DNA from: Phlyctochytrium arcticum
Taxonomy: Eukaryota > Chytridiomycota > Chytridiomycetes > Chytridiales > Chytridiaceae
DNA: 64,000 nt
NCBI GenBank assembly: GCA_025602905.1
Contig: JAHLKI010000009.1
Span: 744,001-808,000 of the forward strand
Reading direction: 5' to 3'
Within the stretch, counting starts at the first letter, position 1; every line of letters begins with the position of its first letter. Positions 34,800 through 44,591 of this stretch are shown here, piece by piece. Under the pieces are notes generated by a model. It had not been told where the DNA came from. It worked only from the letters and a program-made list of their open reading frames with translations, and ran no database searches. A program made the translations under genes and the position numbers.

Positions 34800-36936
34800 C
34801 TAACCACGGGCAAAGGGCGCTGGCCGGCCGTTCCCGGCTAACATGGACCGGACGATGAATGCCATGTTTGCGGTACTGAGCTTGTCTCGGTTGTGATATC
34901 TTGTCGGAACTCCCAGGGTCGCGTCGTTCGTCCAGAGGGCTTGTGTGCATTGGAGGTTGGTACAACCTAGCAAGCCATGAACGTTTTCGTCGTGTCCTTG
35001 GGCCCGTCGCCAGGGCCGTGAGCTTGGCCGAGACTTGAAGTCCTTGTCGACTGGGTGGTGGCAGAGGGAGCAGCGGCTGGACGTCCGGAACTCGTCCAGA
35101 AGAAAGCACCTGATGCCATGCCGCTTGAATGTGTTCCTCCACCCCGACGTCTTGGTGGACTCTTGGAATCGCATGGTCCGTCCAGCGTCGTTCCAGTCGC
35201 CCATCACAACCACCAAGTCATGTCCGTATCTTGCCCGCATACGGTTGATGAACTGGGATTCCGACCGTTGCCTCAATGTAAACGCTCGGAATCGTGACCG
35301 CCGATGGAATCGCAAATGGTAGAATGCTTTCAATTCCGTACGGTGGGCACCCTTGTAGGCAAGGTATTCGGAAAACCGGTCCACGTCCATCGACTTGTGG
35401 GTGGGGATGGCGGACTCCAATCCTTCGATACCATGTTCCCGTCGCAACTCACGCAGTTGACTCCTCGTCGCCCTCGTCTTGGTCTCGTGAGCGCGCTGGT
35501 TGGCCGTGTATCGCATAGTGGTGTCGTGGTTAAGATCCCGGCAAAAGAGCAAGTCTCTTTTATTGGGGTCAATCACCACGACATTGGCGGCCGCGCGCAC
35601 TTGGTCCAAGTGGTGCTCGACGTAGGTTGCTTGGACTCGTCGGAGCAACTCACTTTTCGAGACGCGAGGGGTCCTGTGTCCATATCTTGTACCCGGGACC
35701 TTGAGGTGTACAGACACGCCGTGACCGTCGGTTGCGATGGAGCCGTCAAACTCGAGACCTGTGGATGGCTGGGGTAGAAACGCCTTCGTGTCGAGGCGAA
35801 AGCATTGACTCCACAGATCGTGTTTGCGCTCCGAGGTCAGCGTGCCCATTTGTCTCAAGGACATTCCCAGGATATGGAGACACAGAATCTTGGTGTCGAT
35901 ACGAACATACGACTAAATGTCCGTCTTGCGTAGTGGTATCGCGGTGAAGACGGGATAGTCGTACTGTTCGTATAGGGCAGCGAGGCGACAATAGGCTTGC
36001 AGGTAGTCGAGTGGCTGCACGACGACATCGTAGGCGAGGCCCTCTTGACTCTATACCGCCCTGGGCGGCAGGACCGACCATACTTCTTCGACCAACAACT
36101 TCTCGTGGTCTTCCAACTCAGCAAATTCGTCCTCGGTGGGGATCGCTTCGAAAGTGGCGAACGTCTTGATCCACCGCACTCGCGCGTAGAACCATTCCAA
36201 TAGCTCCGGCTCGTTGAGGTTCTTCAGGAATCGCGAGAGTTCCTTGACGTCGAGTCGTTTGTTGATGTACCGCATCACCATTTTGTAAAAGTTTTCTTGG
36301 ATGTTGACTTTCAAATTGGTGAGGATGCTTTCGCCCACATAGTGCGCCGATTGTTGATCATTGGGGAGGTTTGGTGCCTGGAAATTGGCGATGGCTTGGT
36401 AGCCAGGAATCCAGGCCTCATATCGGCTCTTGATCACTTGTGCAGCCGGCGATGACGGGCGGTACGCGTCTCCCTTGTTGAGAAGATGAAAAATGGCGAA
36501 TACATCTTCTGGGGACGGCGCAACAAAGTCGTGACTCCAAATTTGCTGGGTGTAATAGTGTCGGAGGAAGAAGGTCGTGTGCTGGGCCAGATCGTGGACG
36601 GTGGCGATGTACTCCAGCAGCCGAGCCAGCCATACTGGTGCGAGGGGGTGCTGGTGCCGAAAGACTTTGGCAAAGGATATCTTTCGACAGGTGTGGCGCT
36701 TGGTAGGAGGGGTTCCGATGGAGGGAGGGCCAGATGGCGGTGTTGAGGATGGCCCTGGGTCCTTGTGGGTGGGAGTAGGATGGTCGTCGCGTATTGGAGG
36801 TCTCTACATGGACATAGATAGGAAATGTCAGATGGGCTATCCAAAAGTCATCGCATGCTAAACACACTGTGCATACCTTTGGCGGGCGACCAAGAGACGA
36901 AGACGGTGGCCCGCCAGCGGCCCGCTTGGGGGGCAT
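34800..36936 (-). CDS. Fanzor1-type RNA-guided endonuclease (TnpB homologue), two in-frame TAG codons
   Basis: Eukaryotic TnpB relatives cut DNA guided by an RNA encoded at the element's 3' end. Exon 1 is 36936-36877 (MPPKRAAGGPPSSSLGRPPK), intron 36876-36804 (73 nt, GTATGC...TAG), exon 2 36803-34800 (exactly 668 codons with stop). Counting codons: RuvC-I Asp in VVVIDPNKRDLL (about 432), GDW at 555-557, LDEFRTS (about 589-595) supplying the Fanzor-type alternative Glu, zinc ligands CSLC (598-601) and CTNLQC (634-639), RuvC-III Asp in NRDKLSTANM (660). The D / TS / C4 zinc finger / RD order is the Fanzor hallmark. TAG codons at 271 (36053-36051) and 317 (35915-35913) interrupt an otherwise continuous frame. 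The N-terminus is basic, which could serve as a nuclear localisation signal. Codons look more G/C-ending than in neighbouring genes. Confidence 0.85.
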
Positions 36937-37070
36937 GGCGGGGGGCGGCGGTTGTATCGACGATCGGTGATGAGAGGGGAAGATGTGCATTGATCGTAAA
37001 GTTTTGGTTCGAAGGAATGGGGCTAATCTGTTGCGGGAGATAAATGGGGGATGGAGTGGGTCGGGGCGGT

Positions 37071-37078
37071 ATTTATAT
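37071..37078 (-). promoter_or_regulatory. TATA-like box upstream of the Fanzor gene
   Basis: The minus strand reads GCATATAAATACC about 135 bp before the Fanzor ATG, followed by a GC-rich leader. The distance fits a TATA box with a short 5' UTR; function not demonstrated. Confidence 0.3.
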
Positions 37079-37337
37079 GCGAGGGCATCCCAGCGCCGCC
37101 CAGCAGTCCGCAGCGGAGTTTAGCTGCGGCGACCTTACGAAACAAGGTTGTTTGACTCTCAGATGCTGCCGGACGCGCCAGAGACCGGAAGAGACCCCAA
37201 TTGACTGTCTTTACGGAGGATTCAATCCTCCGGGTGCATTGTCAGTGCATTGTCTTCTTTGTAATTTAGTCGTTGCCCTCGGACTGTTGGCAGTACTCAA
37301 CAGCCGTCGGCTGAAGACATCTTCCCATCCATGAAGA

Positions 37338-37360
37338 TGCCACTTTCGAGCTTTTCTGAC
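37338..37360 (+). repeat. Dispersed repeat copy 1 (TGCCACTTTCGAGCTTTTC core)
   Basis: The 23-bp sequence here recurs exactly in inverted orientation at 50961-50983, and 19 bp of it recur at 37732-37750. Weaker similarity extends about 30 bp further. Copies 1 and 2 bracket the Helitron helicase fragment. Confidence 0.8.
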
Positions 37361-37425
37361 GGCGGTCGTATCTATTATATCTTACATAGCGGTTGGCACG
37401 CCTCGCTTCGCAGCGCGCATCGACT

Positions 37426-37737
37426 TTACATAGGAGAACGATGAGGAACGCGCATAACACTTGTCACATTCAAAACTTCTTTATATACAACGTTTCTCCT
37501 CAAGTCGTCGTCCTTGACGATGACTGGAACTTCAAACAAGAACTTGAGACCTGCTCTTGAATCAGACCGCGAGCCAGCAACGTACAGTTGTCCGTGGGCA
37601 AAGACGGGATTGGGTAGGTAGACGCCCACTTTCGACATTGTCTGGCCCTGGCTTTTGGTGATTGTCATGCCATACGCGAGTCTGATGGGAAATTGCTTAC
37701 TGGCACTTACTGCCACCATACAACATGGCTTTGCCAC
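37426..37737 (-). pseudogene. Helitron helicase C-terminal fragment
   Basis: The frame reads [20 protein letters not shown], then [20 protein letters not shown] and ends near [11 protein letters not shown], the standard end of the Pif1-like helicase of Helitron Rep/Hel proteins (helicase motifs V-VI). Everything upstream (Rep domain, Walker A) is absent; the residues before FPIRL do not look like helicase. The first residue called is a GTG, so this is a truncated relic. Confidence 0.85.
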
Positions 37738-37750
37738 TTTCGAGCTTTTC
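37732..37750 (+). repeat. Dispersed repeat copy 2
   Basis: TGCCACTTTCGAGCTTTTC, direct orientation relative to the copy at 37338. Confidence 0.8.
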
Positions 37751-37957
37751 GGGCCATTCTAATTGTATATACAGAGTGTTTATTCTTCAATTCCAAACAA
37801 TAGAGAAAGAATCGAACAAATTAAGTAGTAAATAAGTGTCAACTGACAAAGCGAGCGCATTGCGCAGATCAAGTAAAAAGTATGGTACAGGAAGTAGCTA
37901 ATGGCTTGTGATTGCTTGCGTGCCAAAAACTTGTGAAGAGTGGTATCTGATAGGCGT

Positions 37958-39131
37958 CTAGAATCGTTCCTTCATGCGCGATGAAATGGTTCGGAGTTTG
38001 GAATAGACCTTGCCAGGGGTGGCTCCCAAAATCAGGGCGACGACAGCATCTCGTGCGATTCGAATGTTGGCAAAGGAGCCCAGAATGTGAATCTTGGTGT
38101 CGGCAATGACGACACGGGTGCGAGATGTATTTTCGATAGCGTACTTGGTTTTACCGTCCTTGCCGACAATGCGACCAATGGCACGAGACAGATTATCTCC
38201 GGCGAGGGTCTTCACGTCCTTGATTTCAAAAGTGTCGAGGTAAAGATCGTCCAATCGTAACAGAGCAATAGCATCATTGATGTCAAAACCGAGGCAAAAT
38301 GCCTTGACGAAATCAGCGCCCTTCTGAAGAGCACCTGCATCTTCAGTTTGCTTGCAAGATCGGATTTCCACGGCTCTTGATTTGACGTTCATACGCACTT
38401 GGAGCTTCATGTGCTCAACAAGAGGTGAGTAAATTTTGATCCATTCGCTTTGGAGGGGGGTCATACGGTGAGGAGGAACTGGTATCTTTCGGAAGTCGCG
38501 GGCGCCGGCCTGATAGTAACAGAAGATGAAAGAAAATTGATAAGTATGCTACTCAGAAACATCTCATCAATGCGTTCAGCTCCGTTCCGTTCGGATGTGT
38601 GGTCAGTTATAGTGTTTAGCATCAATGGCAATCCGGTTAGGATCTGTATATTTGCCAGCATCCAAGTTGAATCGCTTCAGGGCTTGACTCTATATGGGTT
38701 CATCACTCCACACACCCCAAATTCAGTTGGGCGAACCAGTCCTGAACCCATCCAGCAGAAATTGAACATGCGACGCTACTCACCATTGCTGAGGGTTTCA
38801 ACTTCTTGAACTTGGGCTTGGGAGCCTGATCCGCGCCATCAACCTGCATGGCCTCAGAGACATCTTCCAAGCTTATCAATGGGGGTAGCGGGGGATTTGT
38901 TGTTGCTGTGGATGTTGGGGAAGATGCAGGGGTGGCGGAGAGGGCAGGTAATGTGGTTGTAGATGGGGATGTGGGGGATGAAGGGGATGTTGAGTCGGGA
39001 GCAGATGCAAAGGATGTGAGAGGGGTAACAGTTTGAGCCTTTTCTGATTTTGAGCGCTTTTTCTTGGCGGCCGAGACTGGAGATGACTTTGGACGGTCAA
39101 CAGCCATGCCATTTGTTGGTAGACGACCCAT
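37958..39131 (-). CDS. PNO1: PNO1/Dim2, KH-domain 40S ribosome assembly factor
   Basis: PNO1 binds the 3' end of 18S pre-rRNA and helps Nob1 cleavage in nuclear and cytoplasmic pre-40S particles. Exon 1 (39131 to about 38785) holds a disordered Ser/Thr/Pro N-terminus ending KPKFKKLKPSAM. After an intron of about 275 nt, exon 2 starts AGARDFRKIPVPPHRMTPLQ. The two KH-like folds follow, including FDINDAIALLRLDDLYLDTFEIKDV and GRIVGKDGKTKYAIENTSRTRVV (GxxG-type loop), then KIHILGSFANIRIARDAVV. The protein ends RMKERF with TAG, matching the family. A clear single-copy housekeeping gene. Confidence 0.93.
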
Positions 39132-39351
39132 CTTGTGGAATAGCTGGATTGCGTTGAAAAAGATGGACGAGTCGAGAGAACTCTGCTTTTGTAGGAGCTC
39201 GCAAAAAACATTTCAGCAGAGTGGCGCATTCGGGACGTGGCTTATGCGCCACAACCGCTGCGCAAACGCGTCGAGTATAGCTTCGCGCATCACGCGAATT
39301 TCCAATGGCAAAATACAGTATGCAGACCGCCCTTGGGGGTCTAGTATAATG

Positions 39352-40366
39352 TTAGACATTTTGCACACATGATTTTTCTTCATTCTCTCCAACAGACGCG
39401 ATCATTTTGTTTAGGGTGCCATCGCTGACCTTGAGAGAGGTTATGACAGGCTCGGGATTGGCGTCCAACGATGCATGACCGAGAACAAGAGTACCGTGCT
39501 CTGCAAGCACGTTCTTCGCAAGAGCCAGACTTGCGTATCGAACAGGCTTGATATCAAACGATTCCATGCCGGGGTCAATGAGCATGACCACGTCTGCACG
39601 GGGGAGGTGTCCATCTCTGACTTCCAACTGCAGCTCTTCCTTGCTGCCATAGAATCGGACGATGACGCGGTTGTCAGCCATGTAATCATTGAAGATGCGT
39701 CCCATAGTTTGAATGTGCGCTGTGGTTCCGAGGTGATATTCTTCGTTATAGCCGAAAGCAAGTTCCCTTTCGAAAGCGGCCTCGTCGTTACGAATTAAAG
39801 CCGCGATAGCCAACAGGCGACCGATCATGGAAAAGATAATGTTCGCCTCCTTGGGTAAACGTTTGTCGCGGAGTAAGCGGCTGAGAAGGACTGACTCGGT
39901 AAACAATGCGCCTGTGGCATAGAATACAAGATGGATGGTGTCGGATCGGCAACCGGTTGCTGCATCAATGACGAGATTCTCAACCTTTGCTCGGGCCTGG
40001 GGAAACTTGAGTCGGTGAAACGGACAATTCCCAGTGGCGCATTCGTGCAAAGGAGTGAAGAGATTGATTCCCAACCACTGTGGGAGACTTCCGGTGACAG
40101 AGTGAGGAATCCATCGGAAAAGAAAATGTTTCACTTGGGTCCGCCATAGTGGATAGACGACGGGGAAAAGTTTGGGCATGAAAAAGGAAGAAGTCCATAT
40201 CTCCTCCTTGTTGGAAAGTCCGAGGAGGAGAAGAGCTGAGAACGCCGATCGCGGTTTGGTGGCCAGGAAGTGCCTAGCCACCGCAGGTGGCCGGCGTAGG
40301 TTTCAGGCTGAAACCATTTCCAGGTGTAGCCTCGGCGAGGAACGGAATGGTGTATTGGTGGCTCAT
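39352..40366 (-). CDS. Hypothetical protein with Rossmann-like C-terminus; 5' end frameshifted or misread
   Basis: A long frame (40281-39352) has no ATG before residue 35 (ATG at 40179). A better start may be the ATG at 40366 (MSHQYTIPFLAEATPG), whose frame runs to about 40282 and would join the long frame if one base were removed near 40280. The body has hydrophobic strand/helix alternation: HLVFYATGALFTESVLLSRLL, IFSMIGRLLAIAAL, and RADVVMLIDPGMESFDIKP, which resembles a nucleotide/SAM-fold strand. No family recognised. Element A begins only 75 bp upstream, so the promoter may have been displaced. Confidence 0.5.
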
Positions 40367-40440
40367 GTTTGATGGAAGTCAATACAGAATTAGAAACAGA
40401 GCGTGCCTTTTTGTTGACGGGATGGAGCGGGATGGTCTGC

Positions 40441-43400
40441 CTCAGCGCAACCCGATTTTTTCCCGCCACTTTTACGTAAGCGACGGGAAAGACTCATTAA
40501 TTTTGCGAAGGATAACTTTCGGAATGCAAGGGACTCCAGAATGACCACAAAACATTTTCTTGTTCATAGGTAAAAAATTGTAGCTTATATGCTCAGGATT
40601 GATCGCAGCCAGTACGCCGCATTAAAGTGTCAGATGATGAAAATATTGGGACATTATGGACATCGATCTTTTGCTGCGCAATCTCACAAGGTATCAGAAG
40701 ACGCGACATACGGGGCGCCAGAGCAGCTATCGACTTGCTTCTCATATATGTTAATCTTCAGAATATATGAAATGCGTTACTGTGTGTGCGCGGAAGTAGC
40801 GATGATTATATCGGAGAAAGCAGGCCACTCTACCTTCTATGTCGCGTGCAGGTACTTTGTCGATGTTCTTACAGAAAAACGTCATAGACTTACGCGCGAT
40901 CGTTGCGTACATCGACGAGCAATTGCAAGCATCAACGATACAACCACAAGATGCAAGATTCAAGTCATTGATGGATGTTGTCGTCAGAAAGTCGCGAATT
41001 TTTACTGCGCGCGCAGTAGACGTTTCTTTCTGGTTGGTGACATCGGCAAGAGGAGCCCGTGAGGTGGGTTTTGGGACGACCTGAAACTCAGAGATATCAA
41101 TTTGGTTCCCGAGCCGTGCGAACGTCTGTCGACGGAGCTGCAAAGGGACTAGCGTTTCTCGAATGGTTGCCAACACCCTCCTCTCTGGTTCTTGATCTTT
41201 CAATGCCTGTTGCTGTGGTCCAGAAAGGTCGTTGGCCAGACTAGGCAGGGGTGTGGGCAGTGTGTCAGATGGCAAAGGACCCTGAATGTTGGAGTCCGTG
41301 CTCTGTGTCAAATTGTAGTGGGGGAGTTCAGTTGCGGAGTATGGCAACTTCCCAATCTTCCCCTCAATCTCGAAAGAGAATGTGAACAGGGTGGAAAACA
41401 TCGCGCGAAGGTGTGACACCATTCCAGGTACGACATTTTCCATTGCCTGTTCAAAAGGAGTTGATCGGGCAGCCACACTGGCCACGCCGTCTTTAATTGT
41501 GAAGGAAGCGGCCTGCCCACGCAGCTCTTTCTCTCGTTCTGTCATTGCAAGCAACTGCGCGAGAGTGCCGTCCTCTTTCATGGCGGTAATCATCAAGGCT
41601 TTGCGATGAACCTGATCCCTGGAGTCTTGAAAGCGGATTACTGCGCCTAGTATTGAATGGAAAATTTCCAAGGCTTCGCTCGAGAAGGTAGAGAGTAGTG
41701 CTTCAACTTCTTCCGGAAGTAGTTTGCATATTTTCTCAATTAGACCCAGCATAAAAAGGGAGACATTGACGTAGTGTTTCTTCTCCAACCGAACATACAG
41801 TCGGAAAAGGCGGACCAGGCAGTTTCGGATAGTGGCAAAATCGGCACTTGCTAGAAGGTACGGCGCATCGACAGCAAGGGGAATGGCTTCCTCAAACATC
41901 CAAATGATGGACTCAACCATCGCCTTCTTTGCTGGGGTTGCCTTTGGGTTGGACGCTACAGCTGACTTGAATGCGCCCAGCAACTCTGTGCGGCATTCTT
42001 GCCACGACTGCATAGCCAAAGCCAGCATCGCCGTCCTTCTCTTTGCTCGCATCTTAATGGGAGTGGTATTCTCCGCTTCGGGATAGCCCGCAATCCAGAG
42101 AGGATGGATGATGCACCAGGCATGAATGATTGATTACAGCTTCCTGCGCATTAAGAGAAGTATGCATCAAATCAGGGACACATAAAATGTGGGGCTTCAA
42201 GGCTGCAAATCTTGGTGAATTGAGCATTTTGTTTGCATACATCCAAACGTAAAAATCTCCGCAGAGGACAAACGACTTATCGAAAACACCGTCGGTACGT
42301 GGGTACGCGACCTTGGCTAGAAATGCAAATATGTTTCCTAAGATAGGTCGCAAGTCCTCTGGGGTCTTTAGGGAGTTGTCATCGCTACCGATGACATGAA
42401 AATCCTTCTGAGAGCCTGCCTTCGTGGCGATACTGTATGCGTACATTCGCTCTGATAGGACTTTTCCGTTTCGAACTTCAGCATAGGTCTCTGTGGGCGA
42501 AACCACAACCTCTGAAACCCACCCTAGATCACCATGTATGACATCAAAAGCAGTTTTGCCAAAGGAAGGGGGGAGTGGCGACAATGAAGGGTGGATTTTA
42601 ACCGCGTAATTTGCGGTGGTATGTGCCGTTGTGAACTTCCCAGGAGCATTCCCAGTGGCTGGTAGCGCCCTAATATGGGTCCAGTGGAAGTCATCAATAG
42701 TGACAACCAGGAGAGGGTTGTGAGCATTGATGTCCCGAATAAGTTGCTCCCGGTGCCTAGCAAAGTGATCGTTTGCTCTCCCGATAGACTTCGATGGATG
42801 AAAACAAATTCCCAGACGCGACAAATGCCGTTGATCAGAATAGGAAATATCTCGCAGATTTTCGCCCAAGTACCGCTTGATATAAGTGACTTTTTTGTCC
42901 ATGATTGCTGCATCGTAGCAAATAGAAAAGATGATGGCTCTTTTCTGGCGGTCGTTGTATACGACCGAGTGCGCAGCTGAAAGGCAAAAGACCGATGCTT
43001 TCAATTCATACAACTCTGGATACTGCTCAACGAACTCGTCCATTTGGATAAAGGGGTTTGCTGCGAACGGTCTAGCACACAATCCCTGCAAGGCCTTGCG
43101 ATAGTCCGCAAGCGATGCGCTGCCTTCCGGAGGAGTTGTTTGTAGGGGCATATTGATTGTCATTGCCTCAATATTTTCGGCGTTATCAAAATCAGTGATC
43201 ATGAAGATTGAATCGCCCTGCTGAGGCGGAGCTGGGGGTGGACTAGCATGGGTAACAGAAGTGTCCTGGAAGAAGCCCACCTTCCGCCAACATGATCGAC
43301 AGGGTTCGCAAAGCCATATATCTGAGGCCCCTTCCCCAAGCTGGAACGAAAGACCAAGCAGCTGCAGGCGATCAACCTCCGGGCGTCGAATGTGATAGAA

Positions 43401-43882
43401 TTTCGAGATAGTCTTGATGCCACAATTCGCACAACCAGGTTTATAGTACTCTTTGTTGCCCTTTTTTCCTGGGATGGTGTTGAACCAGACAGCGTGATTC
43501 GCATCTTGTCGCTTCGATGGTGTATCAAGAAGAATGGGAGGAACAAGGGAAAGTGTTTGCAAGACGTAGCAAAAGACTGTAACGAAGATCTTCACGACAT
43601 CAATCTTACCTTTCTTTTCGGCGGCATGCTCGCAATTGCGCGTTAGAGATCTACAGTTTGGTTGTTAAAATGAGACAAAGAAGGCACTATCGGAGCGGAC
43701 AGCACTAGGTTGTCTTCTATGTGCTTCAATGAGAGAGAATGTAGAGCTGGTTGGCTACACAATTGAAGACGGGGGAAAAATACACAAATGGAAAGCTCGA
43801 CATGACCAGAGAATCGGATCTGATTATGTAAGACTTTGCATGACTGTGCCACTCTTCAATTGAATTCTCGGGTTGCGCTGAG
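40441..43882 (-). mobile_element. DNA transposon element A (family A/B, unassigned superfamily)
   Basis: It is flanked by an 8-bp target duplication TGGTCTGC (40433-40440 and 43883-43890). Termini are inverted: CTCAGCGCAACCCGA at the left, its reverse complement at the right (15 bp perfect). Size 3442 bp. It encodes one DDE-like protein on the minus strand. Boundaries are exact from duplication plus termini. Confidence 0.92.
40751..43627 (-). pseudogene. Element A transposase-like protein (frameshifted)
   Basis: Exon 1 is 43627-43610 (MPPKRK). The intron ends at ATCGAAG, and exon 2 begins RQDANHAVWF. An N-terminal zinc-binding region follows: PGCANCG and CEPCRSCW. RNase-H-like acidic motifs are LLVVTIDDFHW (near 42690) and FVLCGDFYVWMYA (near 42255), then PDLMHTSLNAQEAV. 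Near 42121-42135 the frame breaks by one base. The matching sequence (WCIIHPLWIAGYPEAENT) continues in the next frame to a stop at 40751. Element B has the same segment uninterrupted, so this copy is probably inactive. A role as transposase is inferred from position, termini and acidic motifs. Confidence 0.8.
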
Positions 43883-43968
43883 TGGTCTGCCCATCGTCCA
43901 AGTCACGTTACTTTTCACATACCACAAGTCCGAAAACCAGATATGGGTTAGGGACGCGGGTGCGTTGG

Positions 43969-44056
43969 GGAGCGCCTCGAATGCACGGTGCCGATCGCTA
44001 AAATGCGGGGTTCTCCCACTGGGGGACGCGCTATATCCTTTTTAGGACAACTTTTT
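43969..44056 (+). repeat. MULE left terminal inverted repeat
   Basis: Starts GGAGCGCCTCGAATGCACGG and ends near TAGGACAACTTTTT. Near identical to the reverse complement of the right end. Confidence 0.9.
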
Positions 44057-44591
44057 CGTTGGTGTTCGCATTGCGACCTTTTGTGCTCCCACGTGCGGAT
44101 GAACCACGGCTTCAGCACTGTCCTTGGCCATCGCAACTTTTTCGTTTAACAACTTTTGTTTATACTCCATTAGCAATCGCTCTCAAATGTGTGCTATGCA
44201 TCCGGATCACACTTTCCCATATAAACCACATGTGAACAGAGTACTGACTGAACCAAATGTGAACACTCGCATTGTAAAACGAAAAGAAATCATTGTAGTA
44301 ACTGAATTGCAGTGTATTGAAAAAAGGCGAACTAGATAGTGACGCAAAACCGTTGAAATGTAAACAAAGAACTAGCCTAGTGGTACATGTCGACGCTTGC
44401 TGTTCTGAAAATGAAAGGTTAATAGTAAAGGCATCTGCCAAATCATACCACGTCCGAATCCTTGTCCGAGATGTGGCTCAGCGCTGTTTGGCAACCAAAA
44501 CTCCGCTCCGGCCGTCCGATTGCCACTCAGGTTCGCCCCATTCTTCTGAATCGAAGAACCTGTCCAACACCAACACAACACAACACCCGAA

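Larger units (their letters stand above)
34650..37766 (-). mobile_element. Helitron-like remnant carrying a Fanzor gene
   Basis: On the minus strand, in order: C-terminal Helitron helicase fragment (37737-37426), Fanzor1 gene (36936-34800), and 3' hairpins (34723-34670). This order, helicase then nuclease cargo then a terminal hairpin, fits Fanzor-bearing Helitrons known from fungi. The Rep domain and most of the helicase are missing, so the element cannot move by itself. The ATTCTAATTGTA dodecamer occurs at both margins (about 34647 and 37755). The exact ends are not proven; no clean CTRR terminus was found. Confidence 0.55.

Noticed and set aside
35855..36124. Alternative frame across the region between the two Fanzor TAG codons
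   Set aside because: Its residues show no Fanzor character, whereas the TAG-containing frame continues the family sequence on both sides.
37205..37245. T-arm-like stem GGAGG ATTCAAT CCTCC suggesting a tRNA
   Set aside because: The loop does not fit TTCRANN at the right position and no A-box or acceptor stem can be paired.
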